A stretch of 64,000 nucleotides of DNA, taken from NCBI GenBank assembly GCA_027475525.1, contig JAMWFC010000040.1, positions 124,001 through 188,000 of the forward strand. Direction: 5' to 3'. Below are positions 20,991 to 34,897 of the stretch, piece by piece. The notes below the pieces were generated by a model. The model made no database searches, was not told the origin of the DNA, and worked only from the letters and a program-made list of their open reading frames with translations. A program made the translations under genes and the position numbers. Each line of letters begins with the position of its first letter. The first letter of the stretch is position 1. The DNA is from Macrolepiota albuminosa. Lineage: Eukaryota > Basidiomycota > Agaricomycetes > Agaricales > Agaricaceae.

Positions 20991-22740
20991 GGACTGTGAC
21001 CCGGTGTGACGGATTTTGCACTTCCCAGTCATTTTGGTACCTCTCACTCGGTCATCAGCCGACACGTTTTGTGCAACAATAAATTTCTCGTAAAAATTAT
21101 AAATCTCTACCTAAGAACCATCTTGAGATGCTCCGAAAGCTCCAAGGCCCTACGTGCGGAAGACAAGCCTACAGAAAAAGAATGGCTAGAATTTGCACTT
21201 CCCGGCATAAAGTAACGCGTTTGGCGCCGCCGTCCCGTCTATGTATAACAACCCCAACTGACCGGATCAAGTTCCGATCGGTGGGCTCGGTTTGATTTGT
21301 GCTGCGCTGCGGTGTGGTGCGGTGTTCTTCTTCAATTTGCTCCGCTTCGCTTCGTGTCCGCCTACGCACGCTGGGATGATGATGGTCATTATCCGTATCC
21401 GACGTACTCGTAGAATCTCTACGCCAGGATAAACGTGAACGTGAACATGAACACCCACCCGCACGCACGCACGCACGCACACAGATTTATACCCACCTAC
21501 TGTTCGATTCTCCTCGTCCTCGTCATCAACACCCACATCCCACATCCCAACCCCACATCCCACACCCCGTTATTCCCCGCCTATTATATCCCGCCTTTTG
21601 TATTCCCCATCGCTGGCGAGCCGTAACCGTAAACACCGCAGGACGCGCACGCACGCGAATTTGAAATGATATTCTGACGCCTGATACCTGGCGCTTGACC
21701 CTGATAGTGATTTTTGGCCTTGATACTTTTTGTTCCCCACTTCCACAAGACTTTGACTTTGACTTCGCGATCGCTTCCGCTTCTATGATCGCTTCTGCTT
21801 CTGCCGTCCAGGCGACGTGCGGGACGCGGGGGGTTTTGTTGTGGTTGTGGTTGTGGTTGTGGTTATATTTGGATTTGGATTCGGAATCGGGGACTTGGTT
21901 CAGCTCAAGCTCACTCGGTCGGTCGGTCGTACCCGCTCCCGCTCCCGCTCCCGCTCCCGTTTCTCTCTCTCTCTCTTCTTGTCCTACTGTATTCTCTGGC
22001 CTCTAGTCCTCGAACCCCCGAACCACGAGGCACTCCGAGTCCACAATGAATGTTCAAAGCCCAATACTCAATACATAATACCCGACCCTTGCCCCCACCC
22101 CCAGCTACGCGTTTGACATTATTCGTGGATATCAGTCAAGCCCATCGCAGCGCGTGTCATCATTCATATTCGTATATGTCTATATCCTCCCTCTCCCCTT
22201 TGTCTTCTATCGGAACCGTCAGCGTTTTGTTTGTGTGTAGTTGTATCGTTTCTTCTCTTTTGTTGTTGTTTTTTTTTTTGAATGAGTGTCTTGATGGGAT
22301 ACTTGGTACACGCTCCTTTTTTGTTGTTGTTGTTTTATTTTTTGGTTTGGGGTTTTTGGGGTTTTTTGGGGTATTGGGTTGTAGTAGGTAGGTAGGTAGG
22401 TAGGTATGTGTGTGTGTGTGGGAATTATTATGTGGAGGTTGGTGTGGAATTGGATTTTTCAGGATTTGTGAGAAATGGAAGTGGAGGGTTTGGGTGTGAG
22501 GATGATGTGTCTTTTTGAGTGTACGTCCCTTTGTGGGGAAAGGACTCAGGAGGACGGGCGGTCAACTTGACTGTAGGAGGGGTGGATGGATTTCGGTTGG
22601 TGGTTAGAAGTGGTGGGTTCGTGAGGAGCCGCGACTTGGAGATGTGTGCGATATTATATTGAGTTTGGACGAGGTGGCTTTTTTTGTTGGTTTTGGGAGG
22701 GAAAGTTAAGATCAGGCGCATCAAGGCCACCGCGAGTGAC
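20991..22740. other. Low-complexity intergenic region with simple repeats
   Basis: CpG-normal DNA without a gene. It contains (GCAC)n near 21460-21482, a TGTGGT repeat near 21838-21866, (CCCGCT)n near 21938-21960, (TC)n near 21962-21980, long T/G runs near 22255-22380, and (GGTA)n then (TG)n near 22384-22420. The open frames are repetitive by-products. Confidence 0.7.
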
Positions 22741-22779
22741 CAATGAAGTACAATGGTACTGTCGCAGCATATCGCAAAA

Positions 22780-22995
22780 CAATATGTATTCGTGTAAGAT
22801 GTAAGAATAAATGTATTATCTGGAGTGAAGAAATCGAAGATGATCTAGTTATGTCAGTAATAAACGAAATAAAAGTAAAGCCCTCACCTGGAGTCAAAAA
22901 ATCTTTGTATTATCTGGACTCAAGAAATCGAACATGATTTAGTTAGGGTCAGTAATACACGAAATAAAGTAAAGCTCTCACCTGGAGTCAAGAAA
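22780..22995 (+). repeat. Imperfect tandem repeat of about 110 bp, two copies
   Basis: A block with TGTATTATCTGGA(G/C)T, AAGAAATCGAA, GTCAGTAATA(A/C)ACGAAATAAA and CTCACCTGGAGTCAA occurs twice with about 10% differences and small indels. Unlike the 77-bp duplications, this one is diverged, hence genuine. It abuts the 3' end of the BTB gene. Confidence 0.7.
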
Positions 22996-23980
22996 TATTT
23001 TTACAATAACTAGAAAACGGTTGTACGTAGCGGAAAAGACTTTCGACTGAAATTCCCTCGTATCTATCACATAACCTATGACAATTCGGGCACTTTAAAT
23101 CATCCATGTCCATGTCCTCAAATGATTTGAGTGCCTCAGAGACGGCCTTGCGGAAGAATTTATCTTCCAGCTCGATCCAAACTTTACATGCTTCGGGATG
23201 AACGACGAGCCTACCGCAGTGACTGCAATCTTTTTCAACTACGAGTGCGCGAGCAACACGAATCAAATCTTCTCGGCAATGAATCTTGTTCCAGAAGGTA
23301 CGTCAGTGAATTCCAAAATCCTTAAATTACCAATGAATTCAAAGTACCCATGGAACGACCAGTTTTGGGATAAGAATTGGTACGACTTCAGCGAGAGGGC
23401 GATCCAAGAGACAAGGCACCGTCAATTGCATGACATCGGGATAGTCGTGCATAAAAGCGTAATTGAGAACTTCAGCTGGATACTCAGGTATCAGTTGTCT
23501 TGTTTTGTAGTGGTCAATTTTGGATTGGAACGAGAAAGATAGTAAAAAACAACTCACACCATGCGAAGCTTACAGATATGCATCACACTGAAAACTTCAT
23601 ACTTTTCAGCAGCTTCCACCACCTTTGACAGGTATTTGAATGGCAGAAGATCAATCCCAGAATGACGCAAAGGATATATATATGAGAACAGGTCTTCAAG
23701 TATCAAGGAGTCCTCAGACAGCGATACAATCTCTCCATTAGTATTGAATGCAGGTAAAGGAAATCCTGCCGCATGAACCTCTAGATTCTTGCGATGAATG
23801 TGAAATAGAACATTGTCGCTTGACTTGAACAGGATGTCTGCATCTGGTGCATTGACTGTTAATGATCATGGTCAGTCTAGAACAAACTAGCCATCGAATA
23901 ATTTCCATACAAGCTTCAGATGTCTTTAACTGTTGTTGGAGTTCTGGATCTTCAGAAAACCTGGCGGTAGTAGAGGACAT
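22988..23980 (-). CDS. BTB/POZ domain protein with Cys-rich C-terminus
   Basis: Minus-strand gene; exons 23980-23911, 23855-23560, 23482-23348 and 23284-22988 join in frame to 265 aa. Residues about 24-120 form a BTB fold: PDADILFKSSDNVLFHIHRK, then LEDLFSYIYPLRHSGIDLL and VVEAAEKYEVFSVMHICKLR, the usual pattern of the large agaricomycete BTB family. The C-terminus has paired cysteines (DCSHCGR ... LKCPNCHRLCDR) that could bind zinc. Such proteins usually mediate protein-protein contacts, often as adaptors; the partner is unknown. The gene looks intact, with canonical introns of 55-77 nt. Confidence 0.85.
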
Positions 23981-25130
23981 TGCCAGCCCGAATCTAAGTG
24001 GACGCTAGGAACGACAAGTAATAACCGTCAGTGTCTGCCACGAAAAAAGAACGACTATATTATACCTAGTCACGACAAATAATACTAAGTATTGATCAAA
24101 GTAGGTATTGTAATCATAGACACTGATAAATGGAGCCACTTACACTGTCAGTGTCTGCCACTAAAGGGCACGTGACACTGACGGATAACTGACACAAACA
24201 TCCTATCCGGTCCGACAGACATGATGGCAGCGGCAGCCAAACTAATGCTGTCTGAGCGTCCCTAAAGAACATCCTAGCGTCTGGAGAATCATACTGCGAG
24301 ATTCATACGGGTTATGCCGAGCTCAAGATTCCCTAAAAACTTCCGTGCATGAGTGAGTGGTGACGGACAATATAAATCCACAAACGCGATTTTCGGAAAT
24401 ACAAAAGAGAATTGCTTTTGATGTCTTTTAGTATTCATGGTGAGCATAATTTTGTTTAACGTAAATAATAAGTTACAAATGCGAAGGTTTCGAAACAACA
24501 TTGGGTCAAATAACAGCAAAGGCCGGCTCACAAAAAATGAACAAGTCGTCTGGATCCATGACAATGATGTTGTTGTCATACCTATTGTTCATTGTTCTGC
24601 AGACTGTCGCTGTACAACTCTTTTGTACGCAGCGCACTACGTATCTCGTGATTCCCAAGATTTTCTGGCTTCATTTGGTCTCTGATATTATTTTTTGTTC
24701 CGTGTACCAGTCAACATCCTAAGTAGATCTACTCACCATGACTCTTGAGCAAGGTCCCCAATCCTATAGTTGAGTATGTGGCAAACTCACTTTTTGGCAT
24801 AAACCAGCTATGTGCTCTTGTCCTTCTACATCTGTTTAGCTCCATGCTGTCAAGAACTACCACGGAATTGAGGCATAGTACGACTCTGTGGGTCCGCGAT
24901 CGGAAACTAGTATGGTCTCCTCACTCTAATCGGCTATGTTGTGTATCTTGTATTGCTACCCCACATCTGGCACAATCACCTTTTGTTTTGGTGATGCAAT
25001 TGACGGTTGTGCAATTGTGACCCACGTCCAACGTTTTAGCTATGCCTCTTGTATTTAAACGGTCATTGCTCTACACTGGTGTCTCCCCAAGAGGCGTTCC
25101 TTCTGTGGTCTGCATCAATTCCTTTCACTC
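23981..25130. other. Intergenic, no gene recognised
   Basis: Contains a short recurring word GTCAGTGTCTGCCAC (about 24029 and 24149) and a nearby reverse-complement fragment (TGACACTGACGG, about 24175). A frame near 24535-24720 is hydrophobic but lacks family motifs or clear splice sites. Confidence 0.5.
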
Positions 25131-27025
<1,895 letters not shown>

Positions 27026-27075
27026 AGACGTTGCTCTACGTTATGTACATACCGTTTAGGTCGGGCGATTATCTT

Positions 27076-27255
27076 TTCTCCTCCTATGATATCCTGCTCA
27101 AGTTTCTCCTATGATATCCTGCTCAAGTTTCTCCTATGATATCCTGTTCAAGTTTCTTCTATGATATCCTGTTCAAGTTTCTCCTATGATATCCTGTACA
27201 AGTTTCTCTATGATATCCTGTTCAAATTTCTCTTATGATATCCTTTTCAAACTTT
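27076..27255 (+). repeat. 25-bp minisatellite, seven copies
   Basis: The unit is close to TTCTCCTATGATATCCTG plus (C/T)TCAAGT. Later copies accumulate changes. It begins about 50 bp after the exo-glucanase stop codon, so it may lie in the 3' UTR. No spacers, so not a CRISPR array. Confidence 0.9.
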
Positions 27256-28197
27256 ACATTGTCAGACGCGTAGAATGATACAGCTGATAACATACCAGAC
27301 TTCTTTGGAAAATCATTGAGGCTTGTTAGTTTTCCATGATGTATTTCAGTTCTTCATTAGGGGCATTCATTGATCCTTGACCTATTTTCCCGACATCGAA
27401 CGTATTTTTTGTGAGGGTCTTTGTGTTTTGCACAATTCGAGGCCATGATGTAAAAACGTTGAACTTGTGTATTATTTGCTAACATCTCCCTAGCATAACG
27501 TTCGACGATACAATCAGTAAAATAGCACTTCAAGAAATCTTCCCAACGGTGGAGGAATGCATCGTTCGACCATTCATTCCCTGTGAGCTTAGATCGCGTC
27601 TCGCGTTTCCCCCTTCAGATGTGCAAACTAGAGTTCATATGAATTCATTCCACCTCTTTTATTTCGTGATGACCCTTTTACATTTTCCCACCATTTCTCT
27701 TTGTCTGTCGATTAGTTATCCATTCGCCTCCAGACCTCCTAAAAATCATCTCGTCGAGTATGTACTATGGGTAGCCCTGAGATGAGTCGCATGAGATGGT
27801 CAAATGGATTAGGGACGACCAATTTCTATCCAGTAGCTATGCAGACTTAAGTTTGAAGCTCGGAACTTGACACGTCACGCGATTATTATGCATCGATTAT
27901 GGGTGGAATTGATGACATTCTCTAAGACGCGTAAATAACGCGTAAATACAGGTGTGGCTGTGAAGCAACTTAAACATTTCTGATTCTCATACCGTTTTAG
28001 CTCTCGTGCTGGCTCTCGTACTGGCACCTTCGTGATTGACGTGTTTCTCGGAGTGATAGTACATAGTTAAGGTAGAACCTTCTAGTCAAGGCTCATTATT
28101 ATGGTCGGTTGCTGTGTGCATCTGTTTGTGCATTTCAGGGATGCGGCACTGTTGGATGAAAATGTTCTGTTCATGTTATCCACCTCTTCGAAAGTTC
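27256..28197. other. Intergenic, no gene recognised
   Basis: Normal CpG content and scattered short frames without motifs or splice structure. Confidence 0.5.
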
Positions 28198-28323
28198 TCA
28201 TTTGCCGATGCTCTTCGTATACATAGGCCTCGTGATGAACTGCTTATTGGATGCGTCAATCGGGACATAGGCACCATATCCATTCTCGAATCCCAGCCAC
28301 GTCACCGGCGCATCGTTGATATC
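28198..28323 (-). pseudogene. Possible terminal exon of an unknown minus-strand gene
   Basis: After a good acceptor (TCTCTGTGACAG) the minus strand reads DINDAPVTWLGFENGYGAYV, then PIDASNKQFITRPMYTKSIG and a lysine before the stop at 28198. The protein-like composition suggests a real exon, 41 codons long. Upstream exons would fall at 28330-28570, next to the 77-bp junction at 28578-28731; I find no continuous frame there. Family unknown. Confidence 0.35.
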
Positions 28324-28577
28324 CTGTCACAGAGATGATTAATCACTGAGGAGCAAGCGTAACGGTTTTATTCAGGATGGTAAAGAAACTTCCTGTGTAC
28401 CCCTTTGATCACACCCGCGACTTCTCTCGATTAACGAGGATCGAAATCGCTCCACCGCATGACTTTGGTTCACTGGCCCTTTCTGTTTATTTGTTGGATC
28501 TTTGAAGCTGTAACGCTGTTTTTTTTGTCAAGCCGAAGCCTCGCCCATGAGTTGAAAGTGTCCCATGAGTCGACCTG

Positions 28578-28731
28578 AAGAGCGAGTCCAAATCAGTGTC
28601 CTATCGCTTCCTACTATATGTTATCCTCTACGCGCGATGTCCGTGCGAAGCATCAAGAGCGAGTCCAAATCAGTGTCCTATCGCTTCCTACTATATGTTA
28701 TCCTCTACGCGCGATGTCCGTGCGAAGCATC
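28578..28731 (+). repeat. 77-bp exact tandem duplication #6 (probable assembly artefact)
   Basis: 28578-28654 is repeated exactly as 28655-28731, with no extension on either side. Confidence 0.9.
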
Positions 28732-29000
28732 CCATAGAGTTTCCTATCTTGAAGAAGAACAGGCTTAGACGCGTGGACCACTTTTCTGGTCATGACGTCA
28801 GCCCAGTGACATTGTCTCTAGTTTTTGCAGTCGCTCTCCCTTTCTGTGACAAGCTTACTGTTGCAAGTACCTCTCGAGAAGAGTCATTTGGATGCCAAGG
28901 GGCCATAACGTTTGCCATAGAATTACTTGAGGTACTCGTAATCCAATTTGTGCATTGGCAACCATTCGCTTCGATTCACTGATCGGTTCCACATTCAAGC

Positions 29001-32000
29001 ATGTCTCTTCATCCGCCAGAAGGGGAAAAGCGGGTTGGGAACGTTTTCTATACTCCCGGTACAAAGACTCCACGTAGAGTTCAATGGTTGGACAAGGATC
29101 CTGTGTTAAGCTCGCATAATCTGGATGAACAGGGTTTAGACGTAAGTAGTGTTGAGATGATTGTACCCATTGTTTTCAACGCAGACCTTGACAGCCCGCC
29201 GCCTTTGAGAGACTTACGCAAGCCTTGGAGCGCCATAAGGCCTCGCTAACAGCCCGAGTACATCACTATTTGCCTCAGCCAGAGCCTGCGCACACTATGG
29301 ACATCAGTGAACTAGGATCGACTCCTCGAATACCGATCAGTCATACGCCTCAGAGCTACCCGTCTTTGAGTGGTATTCAGAGTAACGAATCCTCTTCTGC
29401 TACTTCTTCGGGTTCAACATCACCACATCACTACGTGCCTGGAAATTACATCGATGCCACAGAGCGCGTAGGATTACCAGGAACATCTGACCCTCTTATT
29501 GCTCAGCGGGAAGCGGAAAAGGTTGTTAATAGCCACATGAGGAAGGGCCGGTTGGGAGAGAAGCTGAAGCTCGGCAAGAGATGGAACAAGACGAAGAAAA
29601 TGCGCTATGGGGGCTCAAGATTGGCTGATAGCGATGATAATATGGATGTTGAAAAAGATGCAGGCATAAATGCTCCCAAGATGCGAGGAAGAGGTGTCTT
29701 GTCGACTCTTCTCTCACTATATGGCCAGGATTCAGATCTCGTATCAGGAACATCAACGCCAGATGTTTATTCCCTCGATGATTCTCCCGACCCAGACAAT
29801 CTATGGTTGCGTCCCCGCGGGGACCATGACACACTCCGTCGACCAGGATCCAAAACTCCTGCAACTCCACAACATTCAAATTCGATGACAGAAGCTACTC
29901 CTGAGTCACCGAGCCTCAGTAGGCAATCGACGCTCCTTGGAACTGAACCAAAGGAGTCGAAGTTCCACCAGTTTTCCCCATCTGTTCTTATCCAACGCCA
30001 TAAGAATATAAAGACACGAAGTGGAGGAGGGGTATTTGGTCCTCTTATCGCGAGCACCGGTAATCTTACTGGTGTCGTTGCACCTACACAAAGTCAACTT
30101 CAACCTGATCTTAAACGGCCAGGTTACCGTCTTTCGAGGTAAGTTATCTCTCCATGTAACATCCCCTTGACGTTTACTTTTCACCAAAGATACTCATTTG
30201 ACGAGAAGCCTCGATTATCCGGCATGGATTTGAGGGCTCCAAGTCGTGCACGAAGCACGCACGATGATACGTCGTCCTATGCGCCTTCGATTCTTAGCGC
30301 ATCAAGCTCTCCGCCTTCTCCAACCGCCACAGATCCAGGTCCATCCCGATCGAAGTGGACAGGTATTCTCAGAGACATATCGGTCCCCTCAATACGAAGT
30401 TTAGGCGGGCGTAGTGGAATGAGTACGCCTGCCCGAAGCACATCACCTTCTTTCGAGGGAGTGTTGCCAGATTTGAAACGACCATTTGATATGGATAATT
30501 GGAAGAAGCGGAAAAGGAAACAAGCTAGAGTTTTTGTATGTGCCTCATGATCTTGTTCTTTGTACCTTCGCTAATTGAGCATTGGCAGATCACACGTCAC
30601 GTAGCTCATATAATTGAACGACAGGCGTTTATTCTCAAGTTTGCGAGAGCGATGATGATGTTCGGTGCTCCTTCGCACCGTCTTCAGTCTCAAATAACTT
30701 CCACTGCTCGTGTCTTAGATCTTGAAATGAGCTGCGTCTATCTTCCAGACGTACTACTTGTCAGCCTTGATGATAGCTCCACGAGCACGAGTAACGTCAA
30801 AATAATCAGACAAGCTAGCTCTTTGGACCTTGTCAAGCTTACGGATGCATATCGTCTGTACTGGAAGGTCAGCCATTATATTTCGGTCAGTTCTGAAATG
30901 GTCGTGTATACCAACATCACGCAGGTCATTCATGACAAACTATCGGTATCGGACGCATCCGCAGAATTAGATAACATCATGGGCAGACCGCAGCTGTACA
31001 ACTGGTGGAAACTCGTCTTTTTTGGCGGAATGTGTTCGAGCTCCATTTGTACAGTCAGTTTTGACGGAAGCTTTATTGACGCTTTGATCGTTTTTCCTCT
31101 GGGTGCCTTGCTCATTGTCATACAGCTATTGAGCGTTCGCAATGAGTTATATTCCAATGTATTTGAGTATATATCTTTTCAATTTGCAACACCAGGTTGT
31201 TGACTTGGTTTCCAGAGTAACTGTAACTACATTATTCAGTTTCATTGCCGCTGCGTTGGCCGCTTCCCGTCGTTTTTGCTATTCCGCTGTTGCGTCGAGC
31301 TCTGTCGTTTTGATTCTCCCGGTCAGCTATATCTGTTATCTCATCAGAGCTGTCAACCTTGACTTTCTATCAGGGTTTTATTGTTCTCAACGGCGCTCTA
31401 GAGTTAATGTCGCGCAACATCGTCGCTGGTTCTGTGCGTCTCTGTTACGCCATAGTATACGCTCTTTTCCTTGGCTTTGGGTTGGCGATGGGCGCAAAGG
31501 CATTCGTGCAGATTACAGGACAGGAGATAGTTGGTTCAACTGATGTCGTCTGTTCGATTAGTCATTATGAGGGTGCCCCGTGGTATCAGCAAACTCCATC
31601 GAAGGTCTGGGGTACGTTGAACTTCAGACTTTGGTCCCCTTCTTCATGACTGGATCCTGGCAGCTTTTCTAACGGTACCCATGTTTTCGCTCTTTCTGAG
31701 CCTACGAAACCAAGCACCGTATAACGGAGTAGAGTTGGTGTGTCTGAGATCATCTGTATTCATCTATCTAATTATCTCACGATAACATATAGCCCCTACT
31801 CGTTGGTATTGCTTGTGTTGGCTGGGTTACCAACTACTTCACAGGGACCGCATTTGTTAATCAGTCGGATATCAGTGCTGCGGTTGGGTAACTAACTCAT
31901 CGTCGCATTGTCCTAACGATTCTTCTGAAGAATTTTCATCCAGCGCGTTCGCAGTCGGTATCGTTGCGAACATGTATGCTCGCATTTTCAAGGGTAACGC

Positions 32001-32299
32001 TTTTGTTGTCATGGTTCGTCGTCCAACCCCGAACGACACCTCGAACTGACGGTATTTGTTATGTTTTGCAGATCACGGGCATTCTATTTCAAGTCCCGTC
32101 GGGTCTAGGAAGCGGTGGCCTGTTAAACTACGTCTCTCGACAGACTCATGGGGATTCTAACTCCTATCTTTCTGGCTTCCAAACAGCTCTCAAACTCGTC
32201 TCCGTCGGCATTGGGCTAACTGTGGGCCTGGGAATATCGCTGGTGTTAATGCATCCCATACAAAGTAGACGACGGGCTGGTGGAATCTTTAGTCTTTAG
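29001..32299 (+). CDS. Prm10-like / ThrE (DUF1212) multipass membrane protein
   Basis: Member of the ThrE/DUF1212 family that includes yeast Prm10. Ten exons (29001-29141, 29195-30138, 30190-30535, 30589-31158, 31196-31321, 31374-31611, 31664-31737, 31793-31887, 31944-32013, 32072-32299) give 943 aa. About 480 N-terminal residues are disordered and Ser/Pro-rich, with a basic patch (KLKLGKRWNKTKKMRYGG). The ThrE domain begins at ITRHVAHIIERQAFILKFAR, then AMMMFGAPSHRLQSQI, NELYSNVVDLVSRV and GFIVLNGALELMSRNIVAGS. Roughly ten membrane helices follow, e.g. VGIGLTVGLGISLVLM. Substrate unknown; bacterial ThrE exports threonine/serine. Exons 4 and 5 are separated by an intron of only 37 nt. Confidence 0.9.
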
Positions 32300-33243
32300 T
32301 TCGCTCTGTATTTATTTATGATAGACTTCTAAGGTCTTTTTGCTCATGTCTCACTACTTAGACTTTTACTACTTCGCCTATTCATTCGTATATTCTCTAC
32401 AATCAGTTGAAATTTACCATGCTGAATCCCTCAGATCCTCTGGACCTCTTCATAATGGTCAGGTTACAACGCACGCAACTTTGCTTTGAAACACGCGATT
32501 AAGTCACTCGCTTTCCTTTTTGGACGGCTTATATATATGTTACTTTGCTAGACTTTATGCTTATTTTTGCCATGTATGGCGTGAGATCTGTTGTCTGAGG
32601 AAAACAACGTGTAGAAACTATTAACGGGATCATTACACCATTCTCAGAATTTTCTACTTTTGTCATATATTATAAGTGAAAACCAGTCTGATTTGCTAAT
32701 GAAATGGAATGACATTCCGATAAAATCCCAGGTTGGTACCACAACAATCTGATCTTATTTGGAAATGTCATGATAGAAATATTGATCTTTGGCATTCACA
32801 CAGAATTTCAATAATGATTTCCAGTTTTATTTGCAGGAATCATTACCTCCTGAAAATACTCTAAAGTGATGATTATTTTTCCATGACCAGGATATATATA
32901 TGGAAAGAATTGTGGCTTAGCATAAGTACAACTTCTATGAGACTTATTATTCTCATACTCTACCGGTGAGAGTAAAATCACTAAATCCCATTATGTGTAC
33001 TCCTAATTTTACCAAGTAATACACTATCCACAATGTTCATACCATTTATTGTCTCACCAACTTGGTGCCAGATGTGATCTGGCTGATAACGGCATCATGA
33101 TGAAATAATAACTTCGAGTTCTCACATGCCTATTAGAACATTCACTACACACACAAGGGCCATTAGCAATGTCTGGTGAGTACATCTGAGGCCTATTTAC
33201 TTCAAAACAATCTATACTGACAATCATACAAGTGAACAGTGAC
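32300..33243. repeat. 3' flank of Prm10 gene, then CpG-poor repeat
   Basis: 32300-32640 is genic flank. From about 32640 the sequence becomes AT-rich and CpG-poor, like 41117-44470. It ends at the copia target-site copy, so it is probably the left half of the repeat that copia split. Confidence 0.6.
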
Positions 33244-33248
33244 ATAGT

Positions 33249-33580
33249 TGTTACAATCCAGAGGTTTAGGACACTGTAAGTGTGCCTGACTCTTTCACAT
33301 ATCACACCATTCACATACCATTGTCATATATCAGACAAAGCTACCATAGAGTACATATATTCACCTACTGGCAAATGGGCACCCTCAGTCATTCTACACA
33401 GACTGAGGGTGAGTGATAACGTCGACTATACAATACATAAACACTTACTTACCTCACCTAGATCAGAAGACTTACTGTCTGTTTTAATCTAGGTACAAAA
33501 TAGAGTCATTTCTACACAGACTGAGGATCAGAAGACTTACTTTTGTCTTAATCTAGGTTACCCAGTGTTAGATTCCAACA
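33249..33580 (+). repeat. Copia 5' LTR
   Basis: 332 bp, TGTTACAATCC ... GATTCCAACA. It is longer than the 3' LTR because a segment with CACAGACTGAGG and GATCAGAAGACTTACT is partly duplicated near 33505-33560. It contains the perfect stem CACCCTCAGTC/GACTGAGGGTG near 33380-33412. Confidence 0.92.
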
Positions 33581-33592
33581 GGTTATGGGCAT
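33581..33592 (+). promoter_or_regulatory. Copia primer-binding site (initiator tRNA-Met anticodon arm)
   Basis: GGTTATGGGC directly after the LTR is complementary to GCCCAUAACC in the anticodon stem-loop of fungal initiator tRNA-Met. This points to priming by a cleaved half-tRNA, as known for Drosophila copia. Confidence 0.75.
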
Positions 33593-34897
33593 TTGCTGTC
33601 TTGAATCTGAACTGGGTATCTATTGTTTTTTCTTGGGCCGGCTGCCCAGACCACTTTGCATCTGATATATGTGCAACTTGCATAGGATCTACTTGTCTAT
33701 TTCTATATTGCACAACTGACTGTTGTGTCACCCACAATGATGACTTCTGTGGGTGAAACTGCATCTCTCCCCACTCTGGAATTTAAACTTGGCCCTGACA
33801 TCATTGCCAAAATGCAAAAAGTAGATGCGTCAGGAAACCCAACAATCTTGCCAGTTGGGAAAGTCATGGCAGGCTGGAATGGACATATCTTGGACAAAGA
33901 TGACAGAAAATAGAGTGAGTGGTTCTATACCATGAACCTCGAGCCATTGATGGTCCAGTTATGGGAATACATATTCAATCAGCCACCTTCCCCTCACCTG
34001 ACATATGAGCCTTGTGCCTACCAAGCATGGTGTAGCAACAACCGTCTGGCATGTTCCTTTGTAAAGCATGCGTTATTGACGTCTGAGCAGAAACTCTGTG
34101 CTGATGAGTGGGATTCTGTGAAGCTATAGCAATACTTGAAGGAACACTATGGGGGTGCCATGTCAGTCCAACAAGTTTGCCTACTCCAGGAAGCCCTCAC
34201 TACAAAGTGTTCTCTGGTAGAGTCCCTTACAAAGACAGCTGACATGATTTTTGAGAAGATCGATCATGCATTTGAGGCCAGCAAGGTCACCAAGGAGCTG
34301 TTGCAGTCCATCACTGTTCTCTCATCTCTGTCAGACAGATCTTATGCCCACATACACTCTATTATTTTGTGCGACCTCACCTCAGCTGCTGATGTGAAGA
34401 AATACAGTCCTGTCAAGATTTGCTGTTTCCTGGAGGGGGAGCAGACTTTGATGGATGCTGACAAGTCAACAGTACAGGCTGAACCAACTGTCCTGGCTGC
34501 AAAAACATCAAAGTTCAATAGACTCATCTGCACTGGATGCAAATCCTGGGGCTATCCTTTCTACACTAGCTCAAAAAAAACTGCCCCAATGTTTGGCCTT
34601 TTTAGAAAGATTCACATGGTGTGCAACATTTATATAAGCAAAAAATTGTAGAAATTCACATGACATACAACTAAATCATGTGATTTGGACAAAAACTTGC
34701 TGATTAATAAATCAAACAAAATATTCAATCATTGGGGCAGTTTTTTGACCCACTCTAATTTACTCTAATTTTCATATCTAGTACTTGGTATGGCCTCCAT
34801 TTGCCTTTATAACTGCCTTGATCCTTCTAGGCATGCTCTCTATGAGGCTTTGGCATACCTCTGATGGTATTTCATTCCACTCCTTGACCACTCTCTC

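Noticed and set aside
21695..22391. Hydrophobic or repetitive frames in the simple-repeat region
   Set aside because: They are products of TGTGGT, CCCGCT, TC and GT runs, with no splice structure or homology.
24020..24190. A MITE built on GTCAGTGTCTGCCAC words
   Set aside because: The words are in direct order with only a partial reverse copy, and I find no terminal inverted repeat with a target duplication.
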